From CAG-1782 sp964418255 (GTDB lineage Bacteria > Bacillota > Clostridia > Christensenellales > DTU072): a stretch of DNA of 64,000 nt. Within the stretch, counting starts at the first letter, position 1, and every line of letters starts with the position of its first letter. Of this stretch, positions 17,589 to 25,525 are shown piece by piece. Location: positions 1 to 64,000 of the forward strand of contig CAYQKV010000009.1 of assembly GCA_964418255.1 (NCBI GenBank), read 5' to 3'. The translations under genes and the position numbers were made by a program. The notes under the pieces were generated by a model. The model had not been told where the DNA came from and searched no databases. It worked only from the letters and a program-made list of their open reading frames with translations.

Positions 17589-17650
17589 TTACGAAAATAT
17601 CCGAATATTTACGAAAATATATTGAATTTATACATATATTGTAATAAAAT
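17589..17650 (+). promoter_or_regulatory. dinJ promoter with upstream direct repeats
   Basis: TTGAAT (17622-17627), 17-bp spacer, TAAAAT (17645-17650). Two identical 12-bp copies of TTACGAAAATAT lie at 17589-17600 and 17609-17620, 20 bp apart (about two helical turns), ending just upstream of the -35. They could be the operator bound by the antitoxin, or an UP-like element. Confidence 0.55.
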
Positions 17651-17676
17651 AATAATATAAAAGAAGGAGGCATTTT

Positions 17677-17949
17677 ATGGAATACACAAATCTTAATATT
17701 CGTACTTCTAAGGAAACCAAAGCGGCTGCTGAAAAAATTTTCGATGAACTCGGTATTAGTACTTCTACTGCGTTCAATATTTTTTTGAAAGCCGTAATCA
17801 GAGAAAACGGTTTACCTTTCGATATGCGCGTAGAGCGTCCTAATGCCGATACTATCGAGGCTATCGAAGAGGGAAGAAAAATTGCGCGCGACCCTAATGT
17901 GAAAGGTTATAAAAATATCGAAGAATTGAAGGCGGCTCTCGGTTTATGA
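17677..17949 (+). CDS. RelB/DinJ-family antitoxin
   Basis: 90 residues. DinJ-type antitoxins have an N-terminal ribbon-helix-helix DNA-binding half and a C-terminal half that wraps the YafQ toxin. The opening NLNIRTSKETKAAAEKIF with ELGISTSTAFNIFLKAVIREN (two segments) and GLPFDMRV are characteristic. Strong AAGGAGG ribosome binding site. The stop codon overlaps an ATG (ATGA), the usual antitoxin-toxin coupling, but only a short scar of the toxin follows. The antitoxin is therefore an orphan here and may still autorepress through the repeats upstream. Confidence 0.9.
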   Translation: MEYTNLNIRTSKETKAAAEKIFDELGISTSTAFNIFLKAVIRENGLPFDMRVERPNADTIEAIEEGRKIARDPNVKGYKNIEELKAALGL

Positions 17950-18029
17950 GCTACGAGATTAAATATACGAACCGTGTTTTAGTTTTATCTATGTATCGTA
18001 CGGGTTCTCATTCTGATTTATTCAAATAA
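17946..18029 (+). pseudogene. YafQ-type toxin remnant, internal in-frame deletion
   Basis: Only 27 codons: MSYEIKYTNR joined directly to VLVLSMYRTGSHSDLFK. The first ten residues look like the beginning of a YafQ/RelE-superfamily mRNA interferase and the last fifteen match the conserved YafQ C-terminus (consensus around LTL.RTGTHSDLF). About 60-65 central codons, including the catalytic His/Asp positions, are missing, yet the frame and both ends are intact. It starts within the dinJ stop (ATGA). The product cannot be a working toxin; whether the stub still binds DinJ is unknown. Confidence 0.8.
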
Positions 18030-18056
18030 GCGATATGTCTGAACATATCGCTTATT
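18025..18056 (+). terminator. inverted repeat after the dinJ/yafQ scar
   Basis: A perfect 13-bp stem AATAAGCGATATG / CATATCGCTTATT with a 6-nt loop, overlapping the toxin stop codon. The 3' T tract is weak, but it lies between convergent genes and could serve both. Confidence 0.65.
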
Positions 18057-18097
18057 TATTAAAATCATAGTTTCATCAATATAGAACGCTATATTCC

Positions 18098-19093
18098 TTA
18101 TTCCTCCGGAACGTAAAATTTCGCAGGGTTGTTGAGATATGTTTCGAGCGGTTGGAATTTATCGCCGAAATCGTGAGAAAGATTTTCGAGAAGTCTTTTG
18201 TACCAAAGCATTATTTTAAGCATATCCCTTCTTGCAAACAAATACGGGTTTCTTAATACGTAGCAATGGTCGTCGTGCCTGTCTTTTCCGATATAATACT
18301 CGTTTTCCACTCCTTTTTCCGTCAGTTTGTCCGCCATTGTCTTCGCGTCGCCTTTGCAGAAAATGTCCATACTTCCGCCGCTGTTGTAACTTTTGGGAAA
18401 ATTCTCGGTAACACAGTTCCACGGATACGCCTCGTTATAGAATTTCCATTTACGAAAAGCGGTTTTTGTTGCGAGCCCGCTGAATTTTTTCACTATAAAC
18501 GTGTACGAAACGGGTATCTTACACATTGTTTTGAAACTGAAAGACGCGCTTATAAAAATACAACCCGCAGGTAAAATTTTGGGGACTCTCGTACCTAATT
18601 TTTCCGCATATCCCGATGTTGTAGCGCAACAAGCGAGACAAGCGGTAAGATGTCCGCCCGCAGAATCTCCCGTAACAACGAATTTACTTACGTCTATACC
18701 GTATTTTTCGCGATTTTCGTATATAAAATCGATTGCGTCAACAAGGTCTTTTACGTTTTCGGGGAATTTTATCGACGGAGTGAGACGGTATTCGACTACG
18801 AAAACTTTCGCTCCGAGAGAAGTAAACAAACTTGCGTAACCGCCCCTTCTTTCACGGTTGTTTACCATCCAGCCGCCGCCGGGGATAATCATAACCGCGG
18901 GGGAGTTTTCTTCCGCATTTTTCGGTTCGTATACGTCCATAACGAGGTTTTTACCCTCTATTTTTTTATAAACGACGTTTTTTGTCACGTTTGTTTCTTT
19001 AATAAAAGGCGTGTTTGCGTTTATTTCCGCGCGGGATTTTTCCACAATATCAAACATTTTTCCCATAAAAGGTAATCTTTCTTTCTTTGCCAT
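18098..19093 (-). CDS. alpha/beta-hydrolase esterase (HSL-like)
   Basis: 331 residues. It resembles acetyl-esterase/lipase enzymes of the hormone-sensitive-lipase group: oxyanion-hole segment IIPGGGW (about 69-75, in place of HGGG), nucleophile Ser144 in GDSAGGHL, and a likely catalytic His in the late segment KDRHDDHCYVL. No signal peptide, so it is cytoplasmic. It is a single gene with AAGGAAG ribosome binding site and its own strong promoter (19133-19161), divergent from dnaA. Substrate is unknown; short-chain acyl esters or acetylated sugars are plausible for this group. Confidence 0.85.
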   Translation of the reverse strand: MAKKERLPFMGKMFDIVEKSRAEINANTPFIKETNVTKNVVYKKIEGKNLVMDVYEPKNAEENSPAVMIIPGGGWMVNNRERRGGYASLFTSLGAKVFVVEYRLTPSIKFPENVKDLVDAIDFIYENREKYGIDVSKFVVTGDSAGGHLTACLACCATTSGYAEKLGTRVPKILPAGCIFISASFSFKTMCKIPVSYTFIVKKFSGLATKTAFRKWKFYNEAYPWNCVTENFPKSYNSGGSMDIFCKGDAKTMADKLTEKGVENEYYIGKDRHDDHCYVLRNPYLFARRDMLKIMLWYKRLLENLSHDFGDKFQPLETYLNNPAKFYVPEE

Positions 19094-19132
19094 TTTGTTT
19101 ACTTCCTTTTTTTCTGAATTCGGTTAATTAAA

Positions 19133-19161
19133 ATTATATATCTTTTATATTTATTTTTCAA
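19133..19161 (-). promoter_or_regulatory. esterase promoter
   Basis: Minus strand: TTGAAA (19156-19161), 17-bp spacer, perfect TATAAT (19133-19138). Confidence 0.78.
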
Positions 19162-19198
19162 TAGGTTTTATTACGCCGGCAATTATTTCTTTTTTCGA

Positions 19199-19227
19199 TT
19201 GAAAAAGAATTATATCTGTGATATAAT
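19199..19227 (+). promoter_or_regulatory. dnaA promoter placed for a leaderless mRNA
   Basis: TTGAAA (19199-19204), 17-bp spacer, perfect TATAAT (19222-19227). The dnaA ATG is at 19237, nine nt after the -10, with only AT-rich sequence and no Shine-Dalgarno between. The expected 5' UTR is 0-4 nt. Confidence 0.75.
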
Positions 19228-19236
19228 TTAATTATT

Positions 19237-20604
19237 ATGACGGACAAAGAAAAAACCGAGCTTTACAGTAATAAAATCAAACTCGAACTTTCGATAAAAC
19301 TTTCCAGCGCGGAATATATGCTATGGATAAACCCGCTCGTGCCTCACACGGTTTCGGGGTCTCGTATGACGTTTATCGCGCCGAGCGAAAACGCCGCGAA
19401 CACGCTTAAAAATCATTACGGAGAAACTTTCGAATCGGTTGCTCGCGCCGCGGACATTCCCGTAGACGAATTTTCCTTTATAACCAAAGAACAACTCGAC
19501 AAACTCGAACTTTCCGAACTCGGCGAAAGCGAAGAAAAAAAGGAAGAAGCGCGTAAAAACCCGTTTGTCGCTAAATATACTTTCGATAATTTCGTAATCG
19601 CGGACAACAACAGGTTCGCTTCCGTAGCGGCGCAGACGGTCGCTCAGAACCCGGGTTCCAACGATAACCTAACGTTAAATCCTCTTTATATTTACGGGGG
19701 AGTAGGACTGGGAAAAACCCACCTTTTGCACGCAATCGGAAATTATCTGTTTGAAAACAACCCGAATATGGACGTTATTTACACAACCGCCGAGAAAATA
19801 AGCAACGATTATTTCGCTTCGCTTAATCAGTACACGACGGACAAGGATTCTTACCGTAATTTCCGTAAAAAGTACGCGCAATGCGACGTGCTTATGGTCG
19901 ACGATATTCAGTTTATGCAGAAAAAAGGCGGTTTGCAGGAAGTTTTCTTCCATATTTTCAACGACCTGTATATAAACGGAAAACAAATTGTTCTTTCGAG
20001 CGACAGACCGCCGAAAGAAATAAACGACATAGAAGACAGACTGCGTTCTCGTTTTGAAAGCGGCATTATGACGGATATTTCCGCGCCGAGTCTGGATACG
20101 AGAGTCAATATAATAAAGAAGAAACTGTCCGTTTCCAACCATACGCTCGACGAAGACGTCATTTATTTTCTCGCGGAAAAAATAAATACAAATATAAGAG
20201 AACTCGAAGGCGCGCTTTTGAAAGTGATAATGTTCTGTAACCTCACCCATAGAAAACCCACGATAGAAATAGCGAAAGAGGCGTTGAAAGAAAAAGAAAA
20301 AGAGTTTACGGAGCAGATTGACAGCGACAAAATAATAAACTACGTCAGCGAGTATTACCGAATTCCCGCGACGGAAATAATAGGAAAGAAGAAAACGAAA
20401 GACGTGGTCGAAGCGAGAATGGTGGCTATTTACCTCGTATGCGATATGATAAACCTGCCGCTCGTAAGCATCGGACAGATTTTCGGCGGAAGAGACCATA
20501 CGACGGTTATATATTCCCGGGATAAAATAGCGTCCCAGATTGCCGCGAACAAAGCGGTGGCGAAAGCCGTGGAGGACATACGTTCATCCATCAAGTGTGG
20601 ATAG
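19237..20604 (+). CDS. dnaA: chromosomal replication initiator DnaA
   Basis: 455 residues with the four DnaA domains: N-terminal interaction domain (about 1-85), acidic linker (about 88-108, ELSELGESEEKKEEARK), AAA+ ATPase with Walker A GGVGLGKT (154-161) and Walker B VLMVDDIQF, and a C-terminal helix-turn-helix with the signature FGGRDHTTVIYSRDKI. ATP-DnaA binds the boxes downstream of its own gene and melts the origin. A DnaA box (TGTGGATAG) overlaps its last codons. It has a consensus promoter but no ribosome binding site. The usual rpmH-rnpA-yidC-jag genes do not precede it, and an unrelated esterase is divergent. Confidence 0.98.
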   Translation: MTDKEKTELYSNKIKLELSIKLSSAEYMLWINPLVPHTVSGSRMTFIAPSENAANTLKNHYGETFESVARAADIPVDEFSFITKEQLDKLELSELGESEEKKEEARKNPFVAKYTFDNFVIADNNRFASVAAQTVAQNPGSNDNLTLNPLYIYGGVGLGKTHLLHAIGNYLFENNPNMDVIYTTAEKISNDYFASLNQYTTDKDSYRNFRKKYAQCDVLMVDDIQFMQKKGGLQEVFFHIFNDLYINGKQIVLSSDRPPKEINDIEDRLRSRFESGIMTDISAPSLDTRVNIIKKKLSVSNHTLDEDVIYFLAEKINTNIRELEGALLKVIMFCNLTHRKPTIEIAKEALKEKEKEFTEQIDSDKIINYVSEYYRIPATEIIGKKKTKDVVEARMVAIYLVCDMINLPLVSIGQIFGGRDHTTVIYSRDKIASQIAANKAVAKAVEDIRSSIKCG

Positions 20605-20785
20605 AAAAATTTTTTGTGGATAACCTGTTTACAAACTGTTGATAATTATCCACAAAAAGTAAGTTTATTTTTACGAGTTTTCGAAAGAATTATTTCGTAA
20701 AGATACGGAAAAACGGGTTATCTACATTATCAACAGACCTAATAATAATAGTAGTCCTTAAATATATATTTTATTTAATTAACGA
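20596..20785 (+). other. oriC: DnaA boxes, DnaA-trio and AT-rich unwinding region
   Basis: In the dnaA-dnaN gap: TGTGGATAG (20596-20604), TGTGGATAA (20615-20623, perfect), TGTTGATAA (20637-20645) abutting TTATCCACA (20646-20654, perfect), TTATCTACA (20718-20726) abutting TTATCAACA (20727-20735). Directly after the last box come GACC and then five trinucleotides TAA TAA TAA TAG TAG (20740-20754), followed by an AT-only stretch (about 20758-20783). Box, GC spacer, trio, AT-rich tract is the order of the bacterial basal unwinding module described for Bacillus. The right-hand boxes mark the strand-opening side next to dnaN. Confidence 0.88.
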
Positions 20786-20798
20786 AGGAGGCTGGAAA

Positions 20799-21902
20799 AT
20801 GAAATTTTATTGTGACGGAACAAATCTTTCAAACGCCGCAAACATAGTGAGTAAAGCGATTGCGGTAAATAAAAACATTCCTATCTTAGAAGGTATAAAA
20901 CTAAACGCTCACGGAAAAGAACTTACTTTAAGCGCTTACAACCAGGAACTTTATATAGAAAAAACAATCCCCGCGGAAGTTCTTACCGAAGGCGAACTTA
21001 TCGTAAACGGCAAGATATTCACCGATTATTCCAACAAAATCAGCAACAGAGACCGCGTCGAGATAGAAAAAGGAATAAAGAACAAAATAAGTTTCAAAAT
21101 CGGAAAGAGTTCGAGCGAAATTAACTATTACGAAATAGTAAACTTCCCCGACCTCGGAGATTATAACGACGGAGTAAGCGTCAGAATGAAACAGTCCGAG
21201 CTTAAAGAACTTCTCGAACGCGCTATATTCTGCGTTTCTATGAACGACAACAGAATACTTCTTAAAAGCTGCAATATAGAAATAAAAGGGGATAAAGTCG
21301 AAGCGGTATGCCTCGACGGTTTCAGAGTGGGAATTTCCCGTAAAAAGCCCGAAGATATGAAAGGTAATTTCAAATGCGTCATACTCGGAAAGATAGTTGC
21401 CGACGTTATTAAAATTCTTTCGGACACGGACGACGACGTCGTTGTAAGCAAATATAACAATATGGTTATTTTCGACCTCGGACATACGAAGATAAGAACG
21501 ACCACCGTTGACGGAGAGTTTTACAAGTACGAAAACAACCTGCCTAAAAACATAAAGACGGAAGTCGTGGTGAAAAGGGAAGAGATAGAAGAGTGTCTTA
21601 ACCGCGCGGGTATAATAAGCCGTGAAAATTACTATAATACCGTTGTAATAAACATCGAAGAAAACGTAATGAACATAGTTGCGGAAAGCGAAAAAGGAAA
21701 AGTAGACGAATATATAGACTGCAACGTGACGGGAGAACCTCTCAAAATCTGTCTTAACAATAAATTCATTCAGGAAGCGGTAGCGAGAATAAAAGAAGAT
21801 TACGTAAGAATCAAGTTCGACGGAGGAACGAGACCGATAATCGTAGAAAAAATGGAAGGAGACGAATACCGTTGCGTTATACTTCCCGTAAGAGTCGTGT
21901 AG
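20799..21902 (+). CDS. dnaN: DNA polymerase III beta subunit (sliding clamp)
   Basis: 367 residues, the usual clamp length, with three repeated clamp domains (about 1-120, 125-245, 250-367). Family features: the opening NLSNAANIVSKAI, ILEGIKLNAHGKELTLSAYN early in domain I, LDGFRVGISR in domain II, and the C-terminal EYRCVILPVRVV strand (classically PMR). DnaN forms a ring that tethers polymerase to DNA. AAGGAGG precedes the ATG. It follows oriC as in most bacteria, but recF and gyrB do not come next; an unrecognised gene starts 21 nt later instead. Confidence 0.96.
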   Translation: MKFYCDGTNLSNAANIVSKAIAVNKNIPILEGIKLNAHGKELTLSAYNQELYIEKTIPAEVLTEGELIVNGKIFTDYSNKISNRDRVEIEKGIKNKISFKIGKSSSEINYYEIVNFPDLGDYNDGVSVRMKQSELKELLERAIFCVSMNDNRILLKSCNIEIKGDKVEAVCLDGFRVGISRKKPEDMKGNFKCVILGKIVADVIKILSDTDDDVVVSKYNNMVIFDLGHTKIRTTTVDGEFYKYENNLPKNIKTEVVVKREEIEECLNRAGIISRENYYNTVVINIEENVMNIVAESEKGKVDEYIDCNVTGEPLKICLNNKFIQEAVARIKEDYVRIKFDGGTRPIIVEKMEGDEYRCVILPVRVV

Positions 21903-21923
21903 AGCGAGGAGAAAAAAGTTATT

Positions 21924-23165
21924 TTGTCGGAAAACAGGCTTAACTACAAAATCAGTAACGAAAAGGTATATTTTTACTACGGAGAAAACGTTATTTTTCA
22001 GAACGGTAAAAGTATGCCTTTTATCGTTTTGAAGAAAAGCAAAAACGGTATAGTTACTTCGTCTTCTCTTTATAAATTCAAAATAGAAGAAAAAGAAGAC
22101 GGTTTTGACGTGAACTTTTTCAACGACGAAACGACGGCAAAACTCGTAATAACGCAGAAAGAAAACAAAATAGGATTCGAAATAAAATGCGAAAGCGAGT
22201 ACGACGAACTTTGCTTTACTTTATACAAAAAAGAAAACGACAAAATTTACGGACTTCCTTCGTATGAAGTAAAAAAGGAAAAACCGACGTTAAAGAACAG
22301 AATAAAAAGAATATTTTTCGGGAGAAAAGAAAAGATAATAAACCCAGAAAAAAAACTCGCGTTTTTCGTGTCCGAACTTTACTTTTTCGAAAACGTAAAT
22401 ATTACCGATTACGAATACGAAATAAAAGAAAATATTTATGTCAAGGCGAAAAGTAAAAATCCGAAGTTTAACATTGTATTCGCAAAGAATATCTACGCCG
22501 CGATAAACACCGAGGAAAAAAATAATCCGAGAATAAAAAAATACAATTCCGGCGCGGTGTTTGTAAGAACGGAAAACTACGACGAAGAAAAAATAAAGGC
22601 GTTTTCCAAAGAAAAAGGCGTAAAAGTAGACGGAATAATCATAGAAAGAAGAAGTTTCGACCCGGTAAAAATAAAACCCGAAACCGTAAGAGCGGAAAAG
22701 AACGGGCGGGACATTATTTACGTCGTAGATAAAAACGTCGGGGAAAAAACGGTGAAAAAATACTTCGAAAAAGAAGACGTAGATTTAATAAAAGAAGATA
22801 AATTCAAGATAAAATTCGGAGAAAAATACGCCGTAAGAAAATACCTCGTCACCGTGAGAAAATATCTCGATTTGGGCGCGACGGGAGTGTACTTCGACGG
22901 CGATTTTACCAAAAAAGAACTTCTCGAAATAAAAGAAGGAATGAAAACCGTAGTAAAAGAATATCCGATTTGCTCGATTTTTTACAGCTCCGTAAACGAA
23001 AGCAACGACGATTTCGGTTACTATATAATTAAAAACAAGAACATAATAGAGAATTTCGAAAAACTTGCCGGTTACTACCTTTACAGCGGCGAATATGCGA
23101 TAGGAAAAGAAGAAAAAGAACTCTCTTCCGTAAAAAACTTTTCGGTAAATATAGTTAGAATTTAA
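21924..23165 (+). CDS. uncharacterised protein downstream of dnaN, faintly GH31-like
   Basis: 413 residues from a TTG start behind GAGGAG, 21 nt after dnaN. I do not recognise it with confidence. It is very Lys/Glu-rich, has no signal peptide or membrane segment, and falls into a beta-rich N-terminal half (1-150) and an alpha/beta second half. Some stretches recall family-31 glycoside hydrolases: KNGRDIIYVVDKNV looks like the strand that precedes the active-site loop, and RKYLDLGATGVYFDGDF looks like the segment that carries the nucleophile (usually KELLDLGVDGFWLDMNE). The acid/base region is not evident. If related, it is a decayed or repurposed member. Position in the dnaN operon suggests co-expression with the clamp. 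Confidence 0.6.
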   Translation: MSENRLNYKISNEKVYFYYGENVIFQNGKSMPFIVLKKSKNGIVTSSSLYKFKIEEKEDGFDVNFFNDETTAKLVITQKENKIGFEIKCESEYDELCFTLYKKENDKIYGLPSYEVKKEKPTLKNRIKRIFFGRKEKIINPEKKLAFFVSELYFFENVNITDYEYEIKENIYVKAKSKNPKFNIVFAKNIYAAINTEEKNNPRIKKYNSGAVFVRTENYDEEKIKAFSKEKGVKVDGIIIERRSFDPVKIKPETVRAEKNGRDIIYVVDKNVGEKTVKKYFEKEDVDLIKEDKFKIKFGEKYAVRKYLVTVRKYLDLGATGVYFDGDFTKKELLEIKEGMKTVVKEYPICSIFYSSVNESNDDFGYYIIKNKNIIENFEKLAGYYLYSGEYAIGKEEKELSSVKNFSVNIVRI

Positions 23166-23230
23166 GGAAAAATTATAAAAAAATTAAAAAAATAAGCCTA
23201 AATATATATTCTGTAACATTTATCACCAAA

Positions 23231-23246
23231 TGTTCCACGTTAAACA
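23231..23246 (+). other. parS-like ParB binding site
   Basis: TGTTCCACGTTAAACA matches the bacterial parS consensus TGTTTCACGTGAAACA at 14 of 16 positions (mismatches at positions 5 and 11). It is intergenic and 2.5 kb from oriC, where parS sites normally cluster. The central CACGT core is kept on one side only, so affinity is uncertain. Confidence 0.5.
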
Positions 23247-23411
23247 ATATAAAATATTTTTGTAAGGAAAAACAAAGTTCCTTAAATATAGGAATAATAA
23301 TTTCATTTTATCAAAAAAATCAATAAAAAATAAAGAAAAACCTTGTAATCGGATAAAAAATTAAAAGAAAAGGAGATAAATATAGTATTGATTAAAATAG
23401 GAAGGGCGGTA

Positions 23412-23440
23412 TTGACTTTTATAAATATATAGGTTATAAT
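23412..23440 (+). promoter_or_regulatory. rny promoter
   Basis: TTGACT (23412-23417), 17-bp spacer, perfect TATAAT (23435-23440), about 65 nt upstream of the rny start. Confidence 0.8.
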
Positions 23441-23509
23441 AAAGTGTCAAATATTTTAGCGAACGATTATATTGACGTGAAACTTAAAAAATATAAATAG
23501 GAGGTAAAG

Positions 23510-25105
23510 ATGTTAAGCAATCTGGTTGCAATATCCCAGGCTGCCTCTATCGCTCTGTACGTCTGTCTTCCGATAGTAGGAATTATTATCGGCGGGTTAA
23601 TCGGATATTTCGTCTATAAAAGTATTACCGATAAAAAAATAGGTAATTCGAAGAAAGAGGCGGAAAGAATTCTCGAAGAAGCCAGACAGGAAGCGAAGGG
23701 AATGCGGAAGGACGCTTTGCTTGAAGCAAAGGAAGAACAATTAAGGTTGCGTAACGAGTTTGAAAAGGAATCCAAACAGAAAAGAATCGAAATTCAGAAG
23801 ACGGAAAACCGACTTAACCAGAAAGAAGACGCGCTCGACAAAAAAGAGCTTATTCTCGATAACAAGATAGAGGCTATCGACAGAACCAAGCAGGATTTGG
23901 AAAAGAAGCGTTCCGAACTCGATATAAGAGAAAACGAGTTGGAGCAGCAGAGAGTCAATATCGTCACGGAAATCGAGAAAATCGCGGGAATGACGAGAGA
24001 TGAAGCCAAACAGATACTCGTAAACGATATGACCGAAGCGGCGAAAATCGAAGCGGCGGGAATCATCAAAGAAATCGAGGCGAAAGCCAAAGAAGAGGGT
24101 GAAAAGAAGGCTAAAAACATCATAGGACTTGCAATTCAACGGTGCGCGGTCGACCACGCGGCGGAAACTACCGTCAGCGTAGTGGAACTTCCCAGCGAAG
24201 AAATGAAGGGAAGAATAATAGGAAGAGTCGGAAGAAATATTAAAGCGTTCGAGTCCGTCACGGGAGTGGACGTAATAATAGACGACACGCCCGACGTCGT
24301 TACCCTTACCGGTTTTGACCCCGTAAGAAGGGAAGTCGCGAGACAAACGTTGCAAAAACTTGTAAGCGACGGAAGAATTCACCCCGGAAGAATAGAAGAA
24401 GTTGCGGAGAGAGTCCGTAAAGAAATCGACGCTCAGATAAAGGAAGCGGGCGAAGAAGCCGTTTTCGAAGCGGGAATTTACGGAATACATCCCGAACTTG
24501 TAAAACTTCTCGGAAAGCTGAAATATCGTACGAGTTACGGACAAAACGTACTCAATCACTCGCTCGAAGTCAGTTTTCTCGCGGGCTTACTCGCGCAGGA
24601 ACTCGGCGCCGACGTAAAAGCGGCGAAGAGAGCGGGACTTCTTCACGACATAGGAAAAGCCGTTGACCACGAATACGAGGGAACGCATATACAGATAGGC
24701 GTCGACCTTGCGAAAAAATACAAAGAAAAAGATAATATAGTCAACGCGATAGCCGCTCACCACGGCGACGTGCAACCCGAAACGGTAGAAGCGGTTCTTG
24801 TTCAGGCGGCGGACGCAATAAGCGGAGCTCGCCCAGGCGCAAGAAGAGAATCTTTGGAAAACTATATAAAGAGACTGGAAAAACTGGAAACCTTAGCAAA
24901 TTCGTTCGCAGGCGTAGAACAATCCTACGCAATTCAGGCAGGGAGAGAGATAAGAGTTATCGTCAAACCCGACCAGGTAAACGACGCGAGAACGGTATTC
25001 CTCGCTAAAGAAATAGCGCAGAAACTGGAATCAGAACTCGAATATCCCGGACAAATCAAAGTAAACGTCATCAGGGAAACAAGAAGCGTCGAATACGCAA
25101 AATAA
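23510..25105 (+). CDS. rny: ribonuclease Y
   Basis: 531 residues. RNase Y is the membrane-bound endoribonuclease that starts mRNA decay in many Firmicutes. Domains: one N-terminal membrane helix (about 13-35), long coiled coil (about 40-190), KH domain with GRIIGRVGRNIKAFE (about 235-250), and HD domain with the catalytic HD pair in LLHDIGKAVDHEYEGTH (about 380-396). Typical C-terminal ADAISGARPGARRE follows. AGGAGGT precedes the ATG. It normally sits after recA; here it is 20 kb away beyond oriC. A strong terminator follows. Confidence 0.97.
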   Translation: MLSNLVAISQAASIALYVCLPIVGIIIGGLIGYFVYKSITDKKIGNSKKEAERILEEARQEAKGMRKDALLEAKEEQLRLRNEFEKESKQKRIEIQKTENRLNQKEDALDKKELILDNKIEAIDRTKQDLEKKRSELDIRENELEQQRVNIVTEIEKIAGMTRDEAKQILVNDMTEAAKIEAAGIIKEIEAKAKEEGEKKAKNIIGLAIQRCAVDHAAETTVSVVELPSEEMKGRIIGRVGRNIKAFESVTGVDVIIDDTPDVVTLTGFDPVRREVARQTLQKLVSDGRIHPGRIEEVAERVRKEIDAQIKEAGEEAVFEAGIYGIHPELVKLLGKLKYRTSYGQNVLNHSLEVSFLAGLLAQELGADVKAAKRAGLLHDIGKAVDHEYEGTHIQIGVDLAKKYKEKDNIVNAIAAHHGDVQPETVEAVLVQAADAISGARPGARRESLENYIKRLEKLETLANSFAGVEQSYAIQAGREIRVIVKPDQVNDARTVFLAKEIAQKLESELEYPGQIKVNVIRETRSVEYAK

Positions 25106-25111
25106 CAAAAA

Positions 25112-25142
25112 AAAGAACCGCTCGGATAGAGCGGTTCTTTTA
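25112..25142 (+). terminator. intrinsic terminator after rny
   Basis: A 12-bp stem AAAGAACCGCTC (25112-25123) with GAGCGGTTCTTT (25129-25140), 5-nt loop, then T-rich sequence. Confidence 0.92.
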
Positions 25143-25303
25143 TGTAAAAATACATCCATATTTTATATTGATTATAATAATATTTAATTATTTATATAAA
25201 TAATAATAACTAAAAAAATAGAAAATGTAATATTTTACAAGAAAAATGAAATAGAATAAATTTGAAAATTTTTACTAATTTATTATATATTTTAGATTTA
25301 TTG

Positions 25304-25525
25304 TCAAAGAAAATTTTTTCTGTCAAATAAATAATCCAATGACACATCAAATAAATCAGCTAAAGCTATCAGTGTGTCGAAATCCGGCTTAGAGAAGTCA
25401 GTTTCATAACGTGTATAATTTACTCGAGATATTTTTAACATATCTGCTATTTGTTGTTGAGTCCAGCCGTTTTCTTTTCTTAATTCTTTAAGTTTTTGAC
25501 CTATTTTTGTGTTCATGCTTGACAT
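25304..25525 (-). CDS. XRE-family repressor of the divergent RiPP operon
   Basis: 73 residues, little more than one helix-turn-helix domain: KLKELRKENGWTQQQIADML and SRVNYTRYETDFSKPDFDTL are the HTH_3 core, followed by IALADLFDVSLDYLFDRKN. An ATG nine nt inside (25516) is an alternative start. It is divergent from the radical SAM gene, and the shared region holds two matching inverted repeats that overlap the radical SAM promoter, so it probably represses that operon and itself. There is no sensor domain; induction would need a second protein or a peptide. It forms the left edge of an AT-rich island. Confidence 0.85.
   Translation of the reverse strand: MSSMNTKIGQKLKELRKENGWTQQQIADMLKISRVNYTRYETDFSKPDFDTLIALADLFDVSLDYLFDRKNFL

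Larger units (their letters stand above)
23166..23509. other. 344-bp AT-rich intergenic region before rny
   Basis: No coding potential. It holds a parS-like 16-mer and the rny promoter (both listed). The rest is A-rich on the plus strand, including a GGAAAAACAAAGTTCC-like short inverted element near 23265-23280, with no terminator that I can support after the preceding gene. Confidence 0.6.

Noticed and set aside
20500..21000. A GC-skew switch visible by eye at the origin
   Set aside because: Sample counts of G and C on either side were close to balanced or gene-dependent, so skew is left as a computation to run rather than claimed.
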